Source: Congeria kusceri (lineage: Eukaryota; Mollusca; Bivalvia; Myida; Dreissenidae). From it: 64,000 nt of DNA. The position numbers and the translations under genes were made by a program. Under the pieces are notes generated by a model, which was not told where the DNA came from, made no database searches, and saw nothing but the letters and a program-made list of their open reading frames with translations. Shown piece by piece: positions 46,983 to 58,740 of this stretch (position 1 is its first letter; each line of letters begins with the position of its first letter). The DNA lies in the NCBI GenBank assembly GCA_027627225.1, contig JAPFQT010000041.1, positions 362,501 through 426,500 on the forward strand. The letters are read 5' to 3'.

Positions 46983-47299
46983 GTAGTGATTAAGGCCAAA
47001 AACTCAATAACAAAGCCGGTGAATAGTCGAGCGCGGTGTTCTGAGACTGCTCTTGTTTATAAAAGACAAGACATTATTTTAATCTGTTTGATTGTTATCA
47101 CATTATTTTATTCTGAAAATAAACATACAAAAGTTACTGTATAATTTAGTTTCTTATATGTTCCAGATTGCTTTCCATCAGTTCCAGTGCACTCTCAGTT
47201 AATTAGTCGGTTGATCAGGTAAGCCGACTTTGAAACATGTAAAAGTTCAGTAACATAAATACTGGTACATCTTTTTTATACTCAGAAATGATAACTACT

Positions 47300-48765
47300 C
47301 TGTGAAAAGTCACTGGAGTGTTACAAACGAATCCCGATACCTCGAACACGCTTGTCTCGAATTTCTAGTTGGCTCGAAGATTCTTCTAGGGACCGATATT
47401 TTCTTGCTATATATTCATATAAATTTCTCTTGTTTGGCTCAAATTTGTGACTGTCGAATTTTCAGATGGCTGGAAATGTTTGTCCCAGTTGTGGTATTCA
47501 CACATTATTGAGACGTTAATAGATTAGATGCAATGGGTTAGTTAAGTGTTGAGAGAATGCAATAAATGATTTCCAGGGGTTCCGCTGGCTCAAAAAAAGT
47601 TGTCGCCACTAAAATATGCCACTGTTAACAAGTTTGAGCCAATTTTATTTCTCAGTCATATATTGACATGCTTCGGACTCTAACAGTAGCTGCCACTATT
47701 AAATAGCATTAATAACTATATAATTATAATTAAAACTTAGCAGTATAATTGTTACTTGTAGGAAATTAAGATTTTACAACACTTCATTTGAACAGATTAA
47801 GTAATGATCGTTGTTTAGGGTCGCGAAAATATATGACAATATCAAAATAACACTTTACTTGCAGATTGGTAAATCCTCCTTCTAATTAAGATCTTGATTT
47901 GTTGATATAATAACTGTCTGTCCAAAATTCATGTTAAAATTCATCTTGATTGTGGCCAAACAGTTTGTTAATGTTCATAAATAAATCCACAGAATGGTTT
48001 TCTTTGTTTTAGGCTATATTTAGGTCAGCCTCGTTTTGGAATGAATGTTTACCACATGTCCGATTTAGCTCTTTTTTGCTACCTGTGTTGTTATTTTGAA
48101 CTGAAATTTCCCCTAATTGCAGATAAAATCATTACACAATAATAACTAGTCAGAAGATTAAAAATCAATAGTGCTGATTGGATTTTAACTGAGTGTGACT
48201 GTGCCTAACCAAGCGGAAAACTGATGCTGTGATGTCAGAGACAGGCTTTTACACCATGATACGCTCGTCTGCAACAACATGCAACAACGGGCTGCTTAAT
48301 GATTTGATAACAAACAATGCCCTACGGTCATGTTTGAAGGCTCTGTGGTAACTTAATGTGCCCCAGTTTTGTTGCAATTGAGATTTCACATACCAGATCT
48401 AGCACTGTCTAAAATTATCCTGTCTCCAATAAAATTAGCCACTTTGAAAAATCTGTCGCCACTTTCGCAATTTGGTCGCATTTGGCGACAGTGGCGATCG
48501 AAACCCCTGATTTCACAACTTTTACAAAACTAATCATAAATAACAGTAATTAATTATGTAAATAAATGTTTTATGTATGTTAATTACCATTAGTTATATT
48601 TCTCTGAATACTCTTCAGTTGGAGATTTAATTTGAACATAAAGCAGACGAATTCGGTCCTGATATTGTATATAATTTTATTAATATACCCACATTCTCAA
48701 ACTCTGTTTAGCTCGAAGTTCCCTTGCCGTTCCCTTAGACTTTGAGCCTTCAGGAGTCGACTGTA
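47300..48765. repeat. Degenerate repeat with CTCGAA motifs, interrupted by a MITE
   Basis: The left part (47320-47480) and right part (48700-48765) share a CTCGAA/GGCTCGAAG style, and the right end reads GAGTCGACTGTATATG. I recognise the style from mollusc repeats but cannot fix borders or class. The hAT-like MITE at 47574 lies inside it. Confidence 0.35.
47574..48509. mobile_element. hAT-like MITE, about 935 bp
   Basis: The ends CAGGGGTTCCG (47574) and CGAAACCCCTG (48499-48509) are inverted with one mismatch. TGATTTC flanks both sides (47567-47573 and 48508-48514, the latter overlapping the TG of the end), consistent with a 7-8 bp target duplication. The inner ends carry GTCGCCACT and its inverted or direct copies. 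No transposase. Confidence 0.65.
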
Positions 48766-49045
48766 TATGTTGTCTAAAGACATTTTACTGCAATATGGAT
48801 TCAAATGACTCTAATTCAGCTGAACAAATACCACTTATTTTATTATTAAATAAGATGATGTTGATAAAGATGATCATGATGATGAGCATGATGAGGGAAG
48901 AGTAGTGAACAATTCCAATGGTTATGAAACAAATAACAGCTTATTCTCTATTTGTTACGGACATTTCTGAAATGTGGATGTGATTCATAGCAAACTTTAT
49001 GTAGGGTTTGACTGTTGGAAATGTTGTGTTTTATTATATCTTCAG

Positions 49046-52000
49046 ATCTGGATTCTGTGTACTGATCTTCTTGTCACCGACATGGAATCTCAAGAGGTGT
49101 CATCTATAAATGAGGTACAGTTTGAAACTAGCATTACCCAACATGCACTGTGTGTCGATGGATTGGCAGTGAATGATGAACCATCATCCAATCAGGCCAT
49201 TAATTACAATGAAGTAACTTCTGTTGAAACCAAACACATTGCTAGAATTTATATGCAGACTGAAACAGAGTTATCTGTGGAACCTCTGTGTGATTTGGCT
49301 GTCGATTTTGCTGGTCCACAACTTGACGTACAAACAGACGAGCAAAGTAAAGCAACAGATGTGAAAGAAAATGATGTAAATATGCAACACTTACTGGTAT
49401 CTCTAGAGGGCTGCGATAAAAACTACAAATCGGACAGTCAAGGAGAGTCTAAGAGTGAAAGGCAATGTATCGTAAATGAAGACTATCAATCCAAAGAATT
49501 GCAAGCAAGGCCAGCTGAGAATTATTCTGATGCTTATAATCAAATTGCTTCAAAATCTGCTGATTTAAATGTCACAGTCACTGGTGATAAGCTGTCTCGA
49601 AAACATCACAACAGTTGTCATAAAGAAGTAGATGAACGCACCGAATCACCCAGTGTCTGCCAGTGTCCTGTTTCTAGAGGAAATAAATATAAATGTGGTG
49701 GTTGTGCTAGTAGATTTCAAACCATATGTGAGCTACATCAGCATCTAAAACTTCATGGGTCCAGGGGTTCGTACCATTACGACGAGATCACATTTACCGC
49801 ATTTCCGAAGTTTGACTCTGTGTGTAAATCATCGCAGACTAAAATTGATGTACAAAATGTAGTCATAGCCAAGCCGGTCCTGAAAGCATTGATTTCCACT
49901 GCAAAAACTCAGATTTCACAAAGCAAAACAGATCAAAAGGTGTCAAGAAAACGAAAACAGTCACCAGCAAATGGCGCAGTTGTAGACAAGAAAACGAAAA
50001 CTAAACTGTCGAATATGCTGAAGGTTAAAGAACCTAAAAAGAGAGGCAGAAAGCCGAAGATCAAAGCTGTTGAGGTAAAGCTGGAGGTAGAACAGAATGC
50101 AGCTATTGAAAATGTGGATGTAATAGAAGACAGGGATGTTCATGTAGTAGAAGAAATAAGTGCAAAGAAACAGGAAGGCCAAGTCTCGGATGATTCATTG
50201 ACAGAAATTCCTGACATCACAAATCAAGTTGAAAATGACTCTAAAGATAAAGTTCATAGTAATGGAATAACAAACAATGTAGAAACACTTCCACATCGCG
50301 ATGAGCTCTGTGGTGGCGATCACGAAGAAATGAATACTGAAATAGTTGGTATAAAAGATGAAGATATGAAAAAGAAAGAAAATGAGGAGAAACTGAAGGT
50401 TAAGAGCCTTAAAACAGCTGGCAAAAAACTGAAGGGACCACGCCATGCTGAAAAAACTGCAGGTTATCTTTATATGTCCTGTGAAGTATGCAACACGGTT
50501 GTGCTTCAAAAGAAGTACAAGGAACACCTTGTTAGTCACAGTGACAAGAAATTGTTCATCTGCGAGGTGTGCGGTATGGGGTACGCCAAGAAGAGCAACC
50601 TGTCCCGCCACAGTATGACGCACAGCGACGTGAAACCGTTCCAGTGCAAGCTGTGTCCCAGTCAGTTCATACGCAAGATGGACTACGAGTGCCATGTGAA
50701 CAGTCACAAAGGTTGGTTTTCCTGTTATTCTACCTGGTATAATATTCTACCTGATCATGACGAGTTTATCTTAATAAGACGTGTATGCTCAGAATGATGT
50801 TTTATTAAAGTCTGATAATTGTTACCTACAATCTGTCACTGTTTTTGTCATCTCTAGCCTCAAAATGTATTATGTTAACATGCCACCAACTGCTCTCATG
50901 TGACTCACAAGTTAGCTGATTTCCTCCTTTTAAATTAAAATTGATAAATAAGAATGCCAACCTTTATAAACACATATTGCTGAAATGTGCTCAGCTGGGT
51001 CTTTGTTGAAATGATGATGTTTTGTAAACACTTTGGGTAAGGTAAGGTTAGGTCTATAAGGTAAGAATTTCAAAATCAATTGTCCATATTGCCCATCTTG
51101 TCCCAGTGCATGTACCAACATGTGACTGCTTGCTCAGATTTACTATATATTCGTACTGTAGCCTGTATTAATAAAGGTGAACAGCATTTATGGATGAAGC
51201 AGTGATTTCAGTAGATTAAAGTAAACTAGGAGTCAAATGACCCCTGGCATGAAATGTTGAGGTTTTTTAAATGTAAATAACAGGGATCACAATAATGAAG
51301 TCAACATAAGTTTCTTCTCCCTATTTGTAAAATGCTCTTTGGTAATTAGTGTAAATAATGGATAAACTTTAAAATTTGGCCAAACACAACAACACCATAA
51401 GTATGAAAACTATAATTTTCTAGTGCTTTTGATGTTAGAAATTGGAAAACAGTTGCATCAAACTAAAGTAAGGCAGATAATTTGCTTGAGTCATCGAGTC
51501 AAAATTGTGTAAAGTTCAATTTGGTGGCATCAAAAAGCTGGACTCAGGATCTATTGAAATATCTCATTAAGTTTTTTAAAAATTGCCACCCTTCACTTGA
51601 AATGGTACCTAAATTGCATATCCCATTTCAGGGTAATGGCCCCACATGTGCAAGGTGTGTGACAGTTGACCCATTACATGTGGTATCACATTTCAGGGTA
51701 CTGTCCCCAAAGTGTGCAAGGTGTGTGACATTTTACATACTACAATTTACATGTGGCATCCAATTTCAAGGTAACGACCCTACGTGTGCAAGGTGTGTGA
51801 CAGTTGACCCATTACATGTGGTATCACATTTCAGGGTACTGTCCCCAAAGTGTGCAAGGTGTGTGACATTTTACATACTACAATTTACATGTGGCATCCA
51901 ATTTCAAGGTAACGACCCTACGTGTGCAAGGTGTGTGACAGTTGACCCATTACATGTGGTATCACATTTCAGGGTACTGTCCCCAAAGTATGCAAGGTGT

Positions 52001-52813
52001 GTGACATTTTACATATTACAATTTACATGTGACATCCAATTTCAAGGTAACGACCCTACGTGTGCAAGGTGTGTGACAGTTGACACTTTACATGTGCAAT
52101 TTCAGGGTACCGGTCCCACACGTGCACAGTGTGTGACAGTTGACACATTACATGTGACATAACATTTCAGGGTACCGACCCCACGTGTGCAAGGTGTGCG
52201 ACAGTTGACACATCACATGTGACATGACATTTCAGGGTACCGGCCCCACACGTGCAAGGTGTGTGACAGTTGACACACTACATGTGACATCCCATTTCAA
52301 GGTACCTGTTCCTTGTGTGCAAGGTGTGTGACAGTGACACTCTACATGTGACATCACATTTCAGGGAACCATCCCCAGGTGTGCAAGGTGTATGAAAGTT
52401 TACACATTACATGTGACATCCCATTTCAGGGTACCAGCCCCACTTGTGCACGGTGTGTGACAGTAGACACATGTGACATCACATGTCAGGGTACCAGCCA
52501 CACGTGTGCAGGGTGTATGACAGTTTACACATTACATGTGACATCCCATTTCAGGGTACCGGCCCCACGTGTGCAACGTGTGTGACAGTTGACACATGTG
52601 ACATCACATTTCAGGGTACCATCCCCACATGTGGCAGGTGTGTGACTTTTGACACACTACATGTGACATCCTATTTTAGGGTACCGGCCCCACGTGTGCA
52701 AGGTGTGTGACAAGAGTTTCCTCACCAGCAAGGGGCTGAAGGCCCACCAGGAGAACATCCACATGGGCTTCACCAAGTTCCAGTGCGGGCACTGCGACCG
52801 CAGGTTCTTCAAG
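49046..52813 (+). CDS. C2H2 zinc-finger protein with AT-hook, 3'-incomplete
   Basis: The exon begins after the acceptor TATCTTCAG (49037-49045). I choose the ATG at 49082 (MESQEVSSINEVQ) because an upstream ATG at 48974 would read through that acceptor. Coding blocks are 49082-50711 and 52680-52813; the join (CAC AAA G / GG TAC CGG) is in phase and rebuilds a finger linker. The protein has a long acidic disordered N-terminus, a diverged finger near residues 203-224 (CGGCASRFQT..H...H), and a basic nuclear region with the AT-hook KKRGRKPK near 318-326. Fingers follow at about 466-486, 491-514 and 519-542 (CEVCGMGYAKKSNLSRH; CKLCPSQFIRKMDYECH). The second exon adds CKVCDKSFLTSKGLKAH and the start of another (CGHCDRRFFK), then a GTATAC donor. 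Probably a nuclear DNA-binding regulator; the orthologue is not identified. Remaining fingers and the stop lie beyond the window or were not found. Confidence 0.85.
51622..52679 (+). repeat. Tandem array of 16 copies of the zinc-finger 3' splice site and exon start
   Basis: Units of about 60-75 bp carry 'ACATGTGACATC.CATTTCAG' followed by 'GGTACCGGCCCCACGTGTGC' and AAGGTGTGTGACAGTTGACAC. The true exon start at 52680 is the seventeenth, with TTTTAG in place of TTTCAG and coding sequence after GTGTGTGACA. The first six units form an alternating ~133-bp dimer. Read in the gene's frame each copy gives YRPHVCKVCD and then stops at TGA. Other frames give Cys-rich peptides (CARCVTVDT) that are array artefacts. 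Confidence 0.85.
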
Positions 52814-53590
52814 GTATACCAGTCTCAGCTTCTTTAAATTGAGCAGTTGCGACTTGTCAGTCAGGGATTGAGTTGACCATTTATGGGTTCATCTTTCAGT
52901 GGAAAATAATACCACATGGTTGCATAATCCAATCAATTTACTTCAAATCCTTGGACAAACAACCTAAGACAAACAGAAAGGCGGAGCGATCTATGATTTT
53001 GCAACTGGTCAATTTCTCGTCCGGGATTTCGTTAGATTTTGAAAATCAAAAGTCAAATGACTCCTGTCTCGAAATGTCACGGGGTCAATGTGAAATTAAG
53101 AGTCAAATGACTCCTGGCTCGAAATGTCAAGGGGTCAATGTGAAAATCTCATGTAAAATCCTGAAGACACAGAAATTTAGTTTCTGCATATTTGTTAAAT
53201 GCTCTGCAAATTGTAATTTGTATTAATAAAGGTTAAGAACTTTACAACAGACAGGTATGAAAACATTATTTTCTAGTGCTTTTAAAGTTGGCAGATGGAA
53301 TTCAGTGGATCAGAATGATCCACAGCAGATTATTTACTCGAGTCAAAATGCGCAAATAGCATTTTGAATTCATCAAGGAGCAGGATTGCATCTATTGAAG
53401 TCCTTAATCAGTGATCTAAAATGCCTCATTAAGAGGTGTGATACCCCCAGTTTTAGTGTTGGATACCCAATTTTTTATGAAAAAAAAAACCTGTAGATAT
53501 CCGAGTTTACTTATAATTTCTGTAAGAATGGGGTGCTCACTGGGTTTTGTGAAATCCTATTCATGAATAGTAGTAAGAACACTGCCTCGT
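52814..53590. other. Intron sequence with a duplicated segment
   Basis: Intron after the second zinc-finger exon. A segment at about 53030-53440 resembles 51160-51600 upstream of the array: shared GTATTAATAAAGGT, TATTTTCTAGTGCTTTT, CTCGAGTCAAAAT and ATCTATTGAA. It also has a ~48-bp tandem unit with AGTCAAATGACTCCTG.CTCG (53050-53130). Confidence 0.5.
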
Positions 53591-53596
53591 CCACAG

Positions 53597-53946
53597 GGCT
53601 TTTTTTCACCATTTTGGGAATATGACCTATACCCATGAAATTGGGAATTTTAGCATCAGTCCACCAAAAACTGGGAAAAATTATAATTGTAAATGCTTAT
53701 TGAAATTTGAATAATTATGGATAAACTACATGAAATGGAATGTTTTTAAAACAAACCTAAAAATCAGTAAACAGTTATTACAACTTCAACAGTCTTTATT
53801 TCTACACTGAAACCACTTATTTCCAAACATCTGAAAGTCAAACAATTAATTGGAAATGTTGGGACTGGATTTGGGACAAAATAATACTTTTTGCCATTGG
53901 GAATATGATCCAATAACAGCTAAAAAATTGGCAAAAAAAAAGCTCT
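53597..53946. mobile_element. Small AT-rich MITE, hAT-like ends
   Basis: AGGGCTTTTTTTCACCA on the left and TTGGCAAAAAAAAAGCTCT on the right are imperfect inverted ends. The inside has GGGAATATGA.CC near each end. No coding potential. Confidence 0.4.
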
Positions 53947-54117
53947 ATTCCAGCATTCCTAGTTGAGTGTTTCTTGTTCTAAATGTCCTATAGAATTGTT
54001 CAGTCTCCAGTTCTTTACTGGACATTAAAGCTCTATTCCAGCATTCCTAGTTGAGTGTTTCTTGTTCTAAATGTCCTATAGAAATTGTTCAGTCTCCAGT
54101 TCTTTACTGGACATTAT
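53940..54117. repeat. Two 87-88 bp tandem copies
   Basis: The unit AGCTCTATTCCAGCATTCCT..TTTACTGGACATT occurs twice with only a one-base indel (GAATTG versus GAAATTG), so the duplication is recent. It overlaps the right end of the adjacent MITE. Confidence 0.85.
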
Positions 54118-54119
54118 TC

Positions 54120-56450
54120 TAGTTTACATGTGGTTGTTTTTTTAATTGTAATAATAATGAATCATTAAATTTATTCACTATTGAAGAATGTGCTATTTTG
54201 TAAGTTTGTTTAGGCCAGTCCTTTTTTATTTTCTGGTTTATACAATTTTTTGGGGAACATGTCCACTGGCAGGTCGAAAAAAAAAAAAAAAAGTGTTCAA
54301 ATCTTAATGCAACGAACGATTTCCCATTAGCAATTTATAATTAATAACAATATCAACATTAAAACACACAATTATGTGAAGTTAGAATAAGACGTCAAAC
54401 ATGGTATAAACTGTTTTATTACACCAATGTTTTATATGCAGTTTAACCATTTGTATTTATGAATTTTACAAGTAAATAAGTGTAATAGATGCATATATTT
54501 TAACGGCATCATTAAAATTGATTTTACCACAAAGTTGTTTACTTGTATGGATTTACAAAATGTAAAGTGAGATGCCTTTTTAAAAGAAGACGAGTTAACC
54601 TGTGCAGGACTGGAATCCACAACTGCCCGAACACAGACCTTGCAAAACGAGCTTTAAAATCTAACCACACAACGCAAATTTTGAAAATAATTGCTGTGAG
54701 GTCTCGAAAAACATATTAAATTTAACTATATCAAGAGAAAAGTCCAAATAATATGACGTTAATTGTCTGGATTCTTATTAAGTCTGAATTCTTATTAAAA
54801 ATGAGAAACCAGTTTTAACATATTTCTGTTTTAAATGTTCAACTCTGTGTAAATGCTAAATCTTCATGTATATATGAAATTTATCAAATATAAACTGAAC
54901 TGCTAGTGTGTGTTAAATTATTGCATTACATTTGTGACAGAAACAAAATACAAGGCAAATAAGAAATTCTCATTGTGTCGCGAAAATATATATCATCAAC
55001 AAAATGCAAACATGACTTTCTCTTTTAAGTGTATACGAGACAAAGCTGTCTGTCCCCACATCCTCGTTTCGATGTGCCCCAAGAAGATCTTGTTACTAAT
55101 GATATTATTTGTTACAAATGCCACCTGAAAATATACATCCACTGCCTTCCATAGGATTTTTTTTGGCGTCCCCGTCCCGAGAGGGGTGGGTTAGGGAGGG
55201 GTATCCCCTCCATACGTCAATTTTTTTTGCGGCATGTGTCAAATGACGTTATCTGGTGCGTTTTAGCTATTAAATTTAAAGCTAAGATGTTTTCAATTTT
55301 TTGTACAAGTTTAAACGAAATGAAATAAACGAAACATCACCGTTTGAACGGCATACCTCTAGCCTTTTAAAAGCAAAAGCATCATTGTTGTTGCGAAACT
55401 GAAAGTAATGATTTTTCTTAATGTTTATGTCCAGTGCGCATCACATTCGCACAGTGACGTCATGTCCAAACCCACTATTCTCGTCGTTCTCGAATCTTTA
55501 GGTTACACTCGATCTACTGATGGAGACTTTTTTATTCGATTAATTATGTTCATATGGGCATGTATTTAGTGTTTTAACACTGTTTTAATCGTTACAGCTG
55601 TTGAACATAGTACTGACTGGATAATTGGTGAATTGTAAAGATCTTGATTAAAATATATTTATATTATATACATGCTTTGTTCTTGCAAAAACGGCGGGAA
55701 ATTTTCCTCGTGTACATCGTGCCTGCGCGTCAAATGTTAAAGACAAATGTGACTCTATTGTTAAAAACAGTGTTGATTTTCTCATGTTTCATTCTTTCCA
55801 TGAATAACTGTACTTCTAACGGTAATATTAACTGTCATCAAATGGACAAGTCATTTTAAAGGCCGTCTATGAAACGTGTTGAACATTATTAGAAGTTTAC
55901 AATATATAATAAAATCAACAATTTACGAACTAAAAATCACTTGCTAATTTTTTGTCCACCAATAAGTAAATTTGCATGGAAAAACCACGCCAATTTGTTT
56001 ATAATTTACCTATTTTTTCTCCATTTGCTGTACCAATCTTTTTGTTCAATTTTGGATACTAGTACAGATTTATGAGACGACCCTCAAACTTGAAACACTT
56101 CACTGACCACAATAACGGGATTTCTCCCTGCAAAAATAATGCATGGGTTTAACATTCCTTTGACGGGAAACCAGGACCCCAATGTCTTTAAAGACCTGTA
56201 TTTAGTAAAGCACATGATCGGTACACGCACGCTTTCCATGCGTGGAACGTGACGTCGTGTTTCAACAGACATTTCGCAATCTTTTGTAGAAAACACGGGT
56301 TTTACATGGCATACATGTACATAAACAACGGCGGACGCCTTGCTTAAAAAAATTGTATGTGAAATTCCGGAACAATTTGTTGATCTCGATCGGCAATCAT
56401 CGTGTGATACCGTCAAAAACAAAAAGTAGTTTCATGGAAGTAAACGGACT
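54120..56450. other. Non-coding stretch, probable intron or intergenic sequence
   Basis: AT-rich with an A-run near 54279-54294. Open frames lack domains. A 112-codon minus frame at 56084-56422 lies just downstream of a candidate donor and is not supported by any motif. Confidence 0.35.
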
Positions 56451-56453
56451 TAC

Positions 56454-56514
56454 CGAGCAAATTATTATATTCGTACTCAAAATATTTCGAAAATTTGAAC
56501 GTTTCGTCCCCCAT
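56454..56514 (-). CDS. Candidate first coding exon of an unknown minus-strand gene
   Basis: An ATG in a good context (ACCGATGG) opens MGDETFKFSKYFEYEYNNLL and meets a strong donor, CTCG|GTAAGT, after 61 nt. A possible acceptor with a pyrimidine tract (ATTTTTGCAG) lies at about 56128. Joining there gives only 14 more codons (GRNPVIVVSEVFQV) before TGA, so either the peptide is tiny or the partner exon lies elsewhere. Support is limited to start context and donor strength. Confidence 0.25.
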
Positions 56515-57421
56515 CGGTAAAAAAAAAATCGTAATTATAATTTTTTATTTTTTTTTTCACTTTCGGAAAATTTATGTTCACCGGTTTTGTAAACCGTAAA
56601 ATCAAAAAGTCCTGGCCTTATAGTGAGAAAAAATAATATTGATGACATTCAAGTGCTTGCATGTTTTTGTCAATCAAAAACATACGAATTTGAAAGAACT
56701 TACACTTATGTTTTGCAGTTTATTAGTAAAGTCAGTGTGTCGCCGTAATATTTGAAGTAAAATAGTACTACATTATTAAGGACATATGCATGAACTCTTA
56801 CAAGCATTGTTGTGAGGTTAGACTAAGGCATTGAAGAGTTATATACCCTTGGACATAAACATTGTGTTCATATTTAAATTATGTGGTCTTCTGACAGTTG
56901 ATTTCATCTAATAATTGAGTGTATTCCTATATGAAGTGGTGACTATGGTTACAATCAGGCGCAGATACAGGATTTTGAGTTAGAGGGGACGGAAACATCA
57001 GTAATTGCCAACAGACCGATTTTAGTCTGTTTTACATGTTGGGATATTTTTGTGTATATTAAACATATGCAATATTGACAAAAAAGAACAATTTATTGCA
57101 ATAAATTTATTATTGCAATAAATTGGTAAAAGAACACATCCTTGGCCACGCTCGGCATAGGTTTGATTTATTTTGAGGTTTAAAATTTTGAATGTTGGAC
57201 AATTTTAGAGGGGGTGTACACCATTTCGGCCCCCCTCCCCCCTCTAAATCTGCCTATGACAATATGTTCCTTGTTTGTGTTGAATACATCATGATCTATA
57301 TCTAATTAATTTAAATACTCTGTATGTATGGCATCTCCTGATTTGACCAGATTACAAGATGGAATTAGACACAAAAGTAATGATACAATCCAACTGCAGT
57401 ATCAGTTTATTTCCAATTTAG
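56515..57421. other. Non-coding stretch, nothing recognised
   Basis: AT-rich sequence with no supported gene. Short A- and T-runs lie near 56520-56560. Confidence 0.3.
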
Positions 57422-57551
57422 ATATGCACAAGGACATAAAATGCAATTGTAATAATGATTGTTATCACATAAGAGTAGTAGAATTTATATGCACAAGGAC
57501 ATAAAATGCAATTGTAATAATGATTGTTATCACATAAGAGTAGTAGAATTT
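57422..57551. repeat. Two perfect 65-bp tandem copies
   Basis: The unit starts ATATGCACAAGGACATAAAA and ends AGTAGTAGAATTT. The second copy starts at 57487 and I saw no difference between them. Confidence 0.9.
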
Positions 57552-57599
57552 AGCAACATAAGTTATGTATCTTGATAGATAATCATATTTATTTAATGC

Positions 57600-58740
57600 T
57601 TAGTAGTCAAGGTTCGACCTTAACACGTGTCCGTCGGTTCGTGACCTGTGATGTTTCGCTCGGACCGGTTGTCTTTGAAGGATGACAGGTCCGGTAACCA
57701 GTTGTTTGTGGACTGGTTCCAACTGTGTAATTGTAATTATCTTTGTGATTAAGAATACAGGGAACCGTCCGATATGATATTGTTTATTGGCATGTTTACA
57801 TAAACTCTCGTGTATAAATTGCACCTTTTCCGATCCTTCAACTTTCCAATCATTGTGTCATAACAGCGTATTATACGTTCAAAAATCAATGTAACACCAT
57901 TTTGACTTAAGAAATTTTATCCGACGGTCATTGTAGTCGCTTTTTAGAGAAACAATTTCCATTATTAACTATAGTCATTTAATAACATTTTATTATTTTT
58001 ATACAAATTTAATCAAACAACAGATATTGAGTTATTAAAATAATGAGTTAATAATTACTTCTATTCAAATTATAACGCACACATGTTCACATGTTTCTTT
58101 GACCAAAAACCGAAATATGGAGGTTTGACTAAATACATGGATATCGTTGCTATTACTCTTGGCTCAATAATAGTTGAACAACGTATTCTCTTTTCGACAC
58201 AGCAATCATGTATTATTGTGTTGTTTTTTTACAACAGCAGTTTTAAATTGTATCTCTATTAAAAAACATTCAAAGTAAACACAATTCACGTCGATGTTTC
58301 CGCATTATGAAGATGATTGCAAAACGTTAAGGAACGGATAGCCCAATCAACAATAAATAATTATCTTTTTCATTGCTATAATTGTATTTTGATTGCTCAG
58401 CACACGATAATGCATGGATGTCAATTTTATGTCAAGCTCAATAAGTTGATACCTCATCTTTTTTAAACCAACAATGCGCATACAAGATTTTGAGTGAAAA
58501 TATGTTATATAATGAATAATAGATTTTCATGTGTGCTCAATATATTTTCCGATTTCAATTCTGCGAATCATTTTGTGTTTTTTTAACCTATTGTATGCAC
58601 TATGCAGTTCGATGTATTTTTATTATCGGGACCAGTTCATACTGTATCGGTCCGGTAGGCTTTGCAGGTAGCCGGTCCTGTGGACCACCACTTCCCGAAA
58701 GTTAAGGTCAAACCCTGCTTAGTAGTGAAATATAGAAATA
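57600..58740. mobile_element. Possible TIR element, about 1.1 kb
   Basis: GGTTCGACCTTAAC near 57611 and GTTAAGGTCAAACC near 58700 are inverted, and both ends carry GGACCGG or ACCGG-type blocks. Homology beyond this short match is patchy, so borders and class are uncertain. Confidence 0.3.

Larger units (their letters stand above)
34636..47057 (+). mobile_element. Outer Helentron-like element (family C) carrying nested insertions
   Basis: The left end is TTTTTAGCTCGACT (GCTCGACT at 34637). The right end carries AATAGTCGAGC at 47022-47032, a decayed hairpin, then CTTGTT ending at 47057, so the inverted 8-mer GCTCGACT/AGTCGAGC brackets 12.4 kb. Family C monomers ('GTTTGCATGCAACAACTCCAT..CTACAGATATTCA..TTGAAACTTC..GACCTGCAATTTAGCAGAATTATGCCCC') appear in pieces at 34720-34863, 36387-36845, 37440-37525 and 40931-41181, separated by families A, D and B. 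No replicase or helicase frame is present, so this is non-autonomous. Confidence 0.6.

Noticed and set aside
51482..52710. Cys-rich frames with repeated CARCVTVDT
   Set aside because: Off-frame translation of the splice-site array; the gene's own frame stops in each unit.
56084..56422. 112-codon minus-strand frame
   Set aside because: No domain or splice support; starts just after a candidate donor and may be intron sequence.
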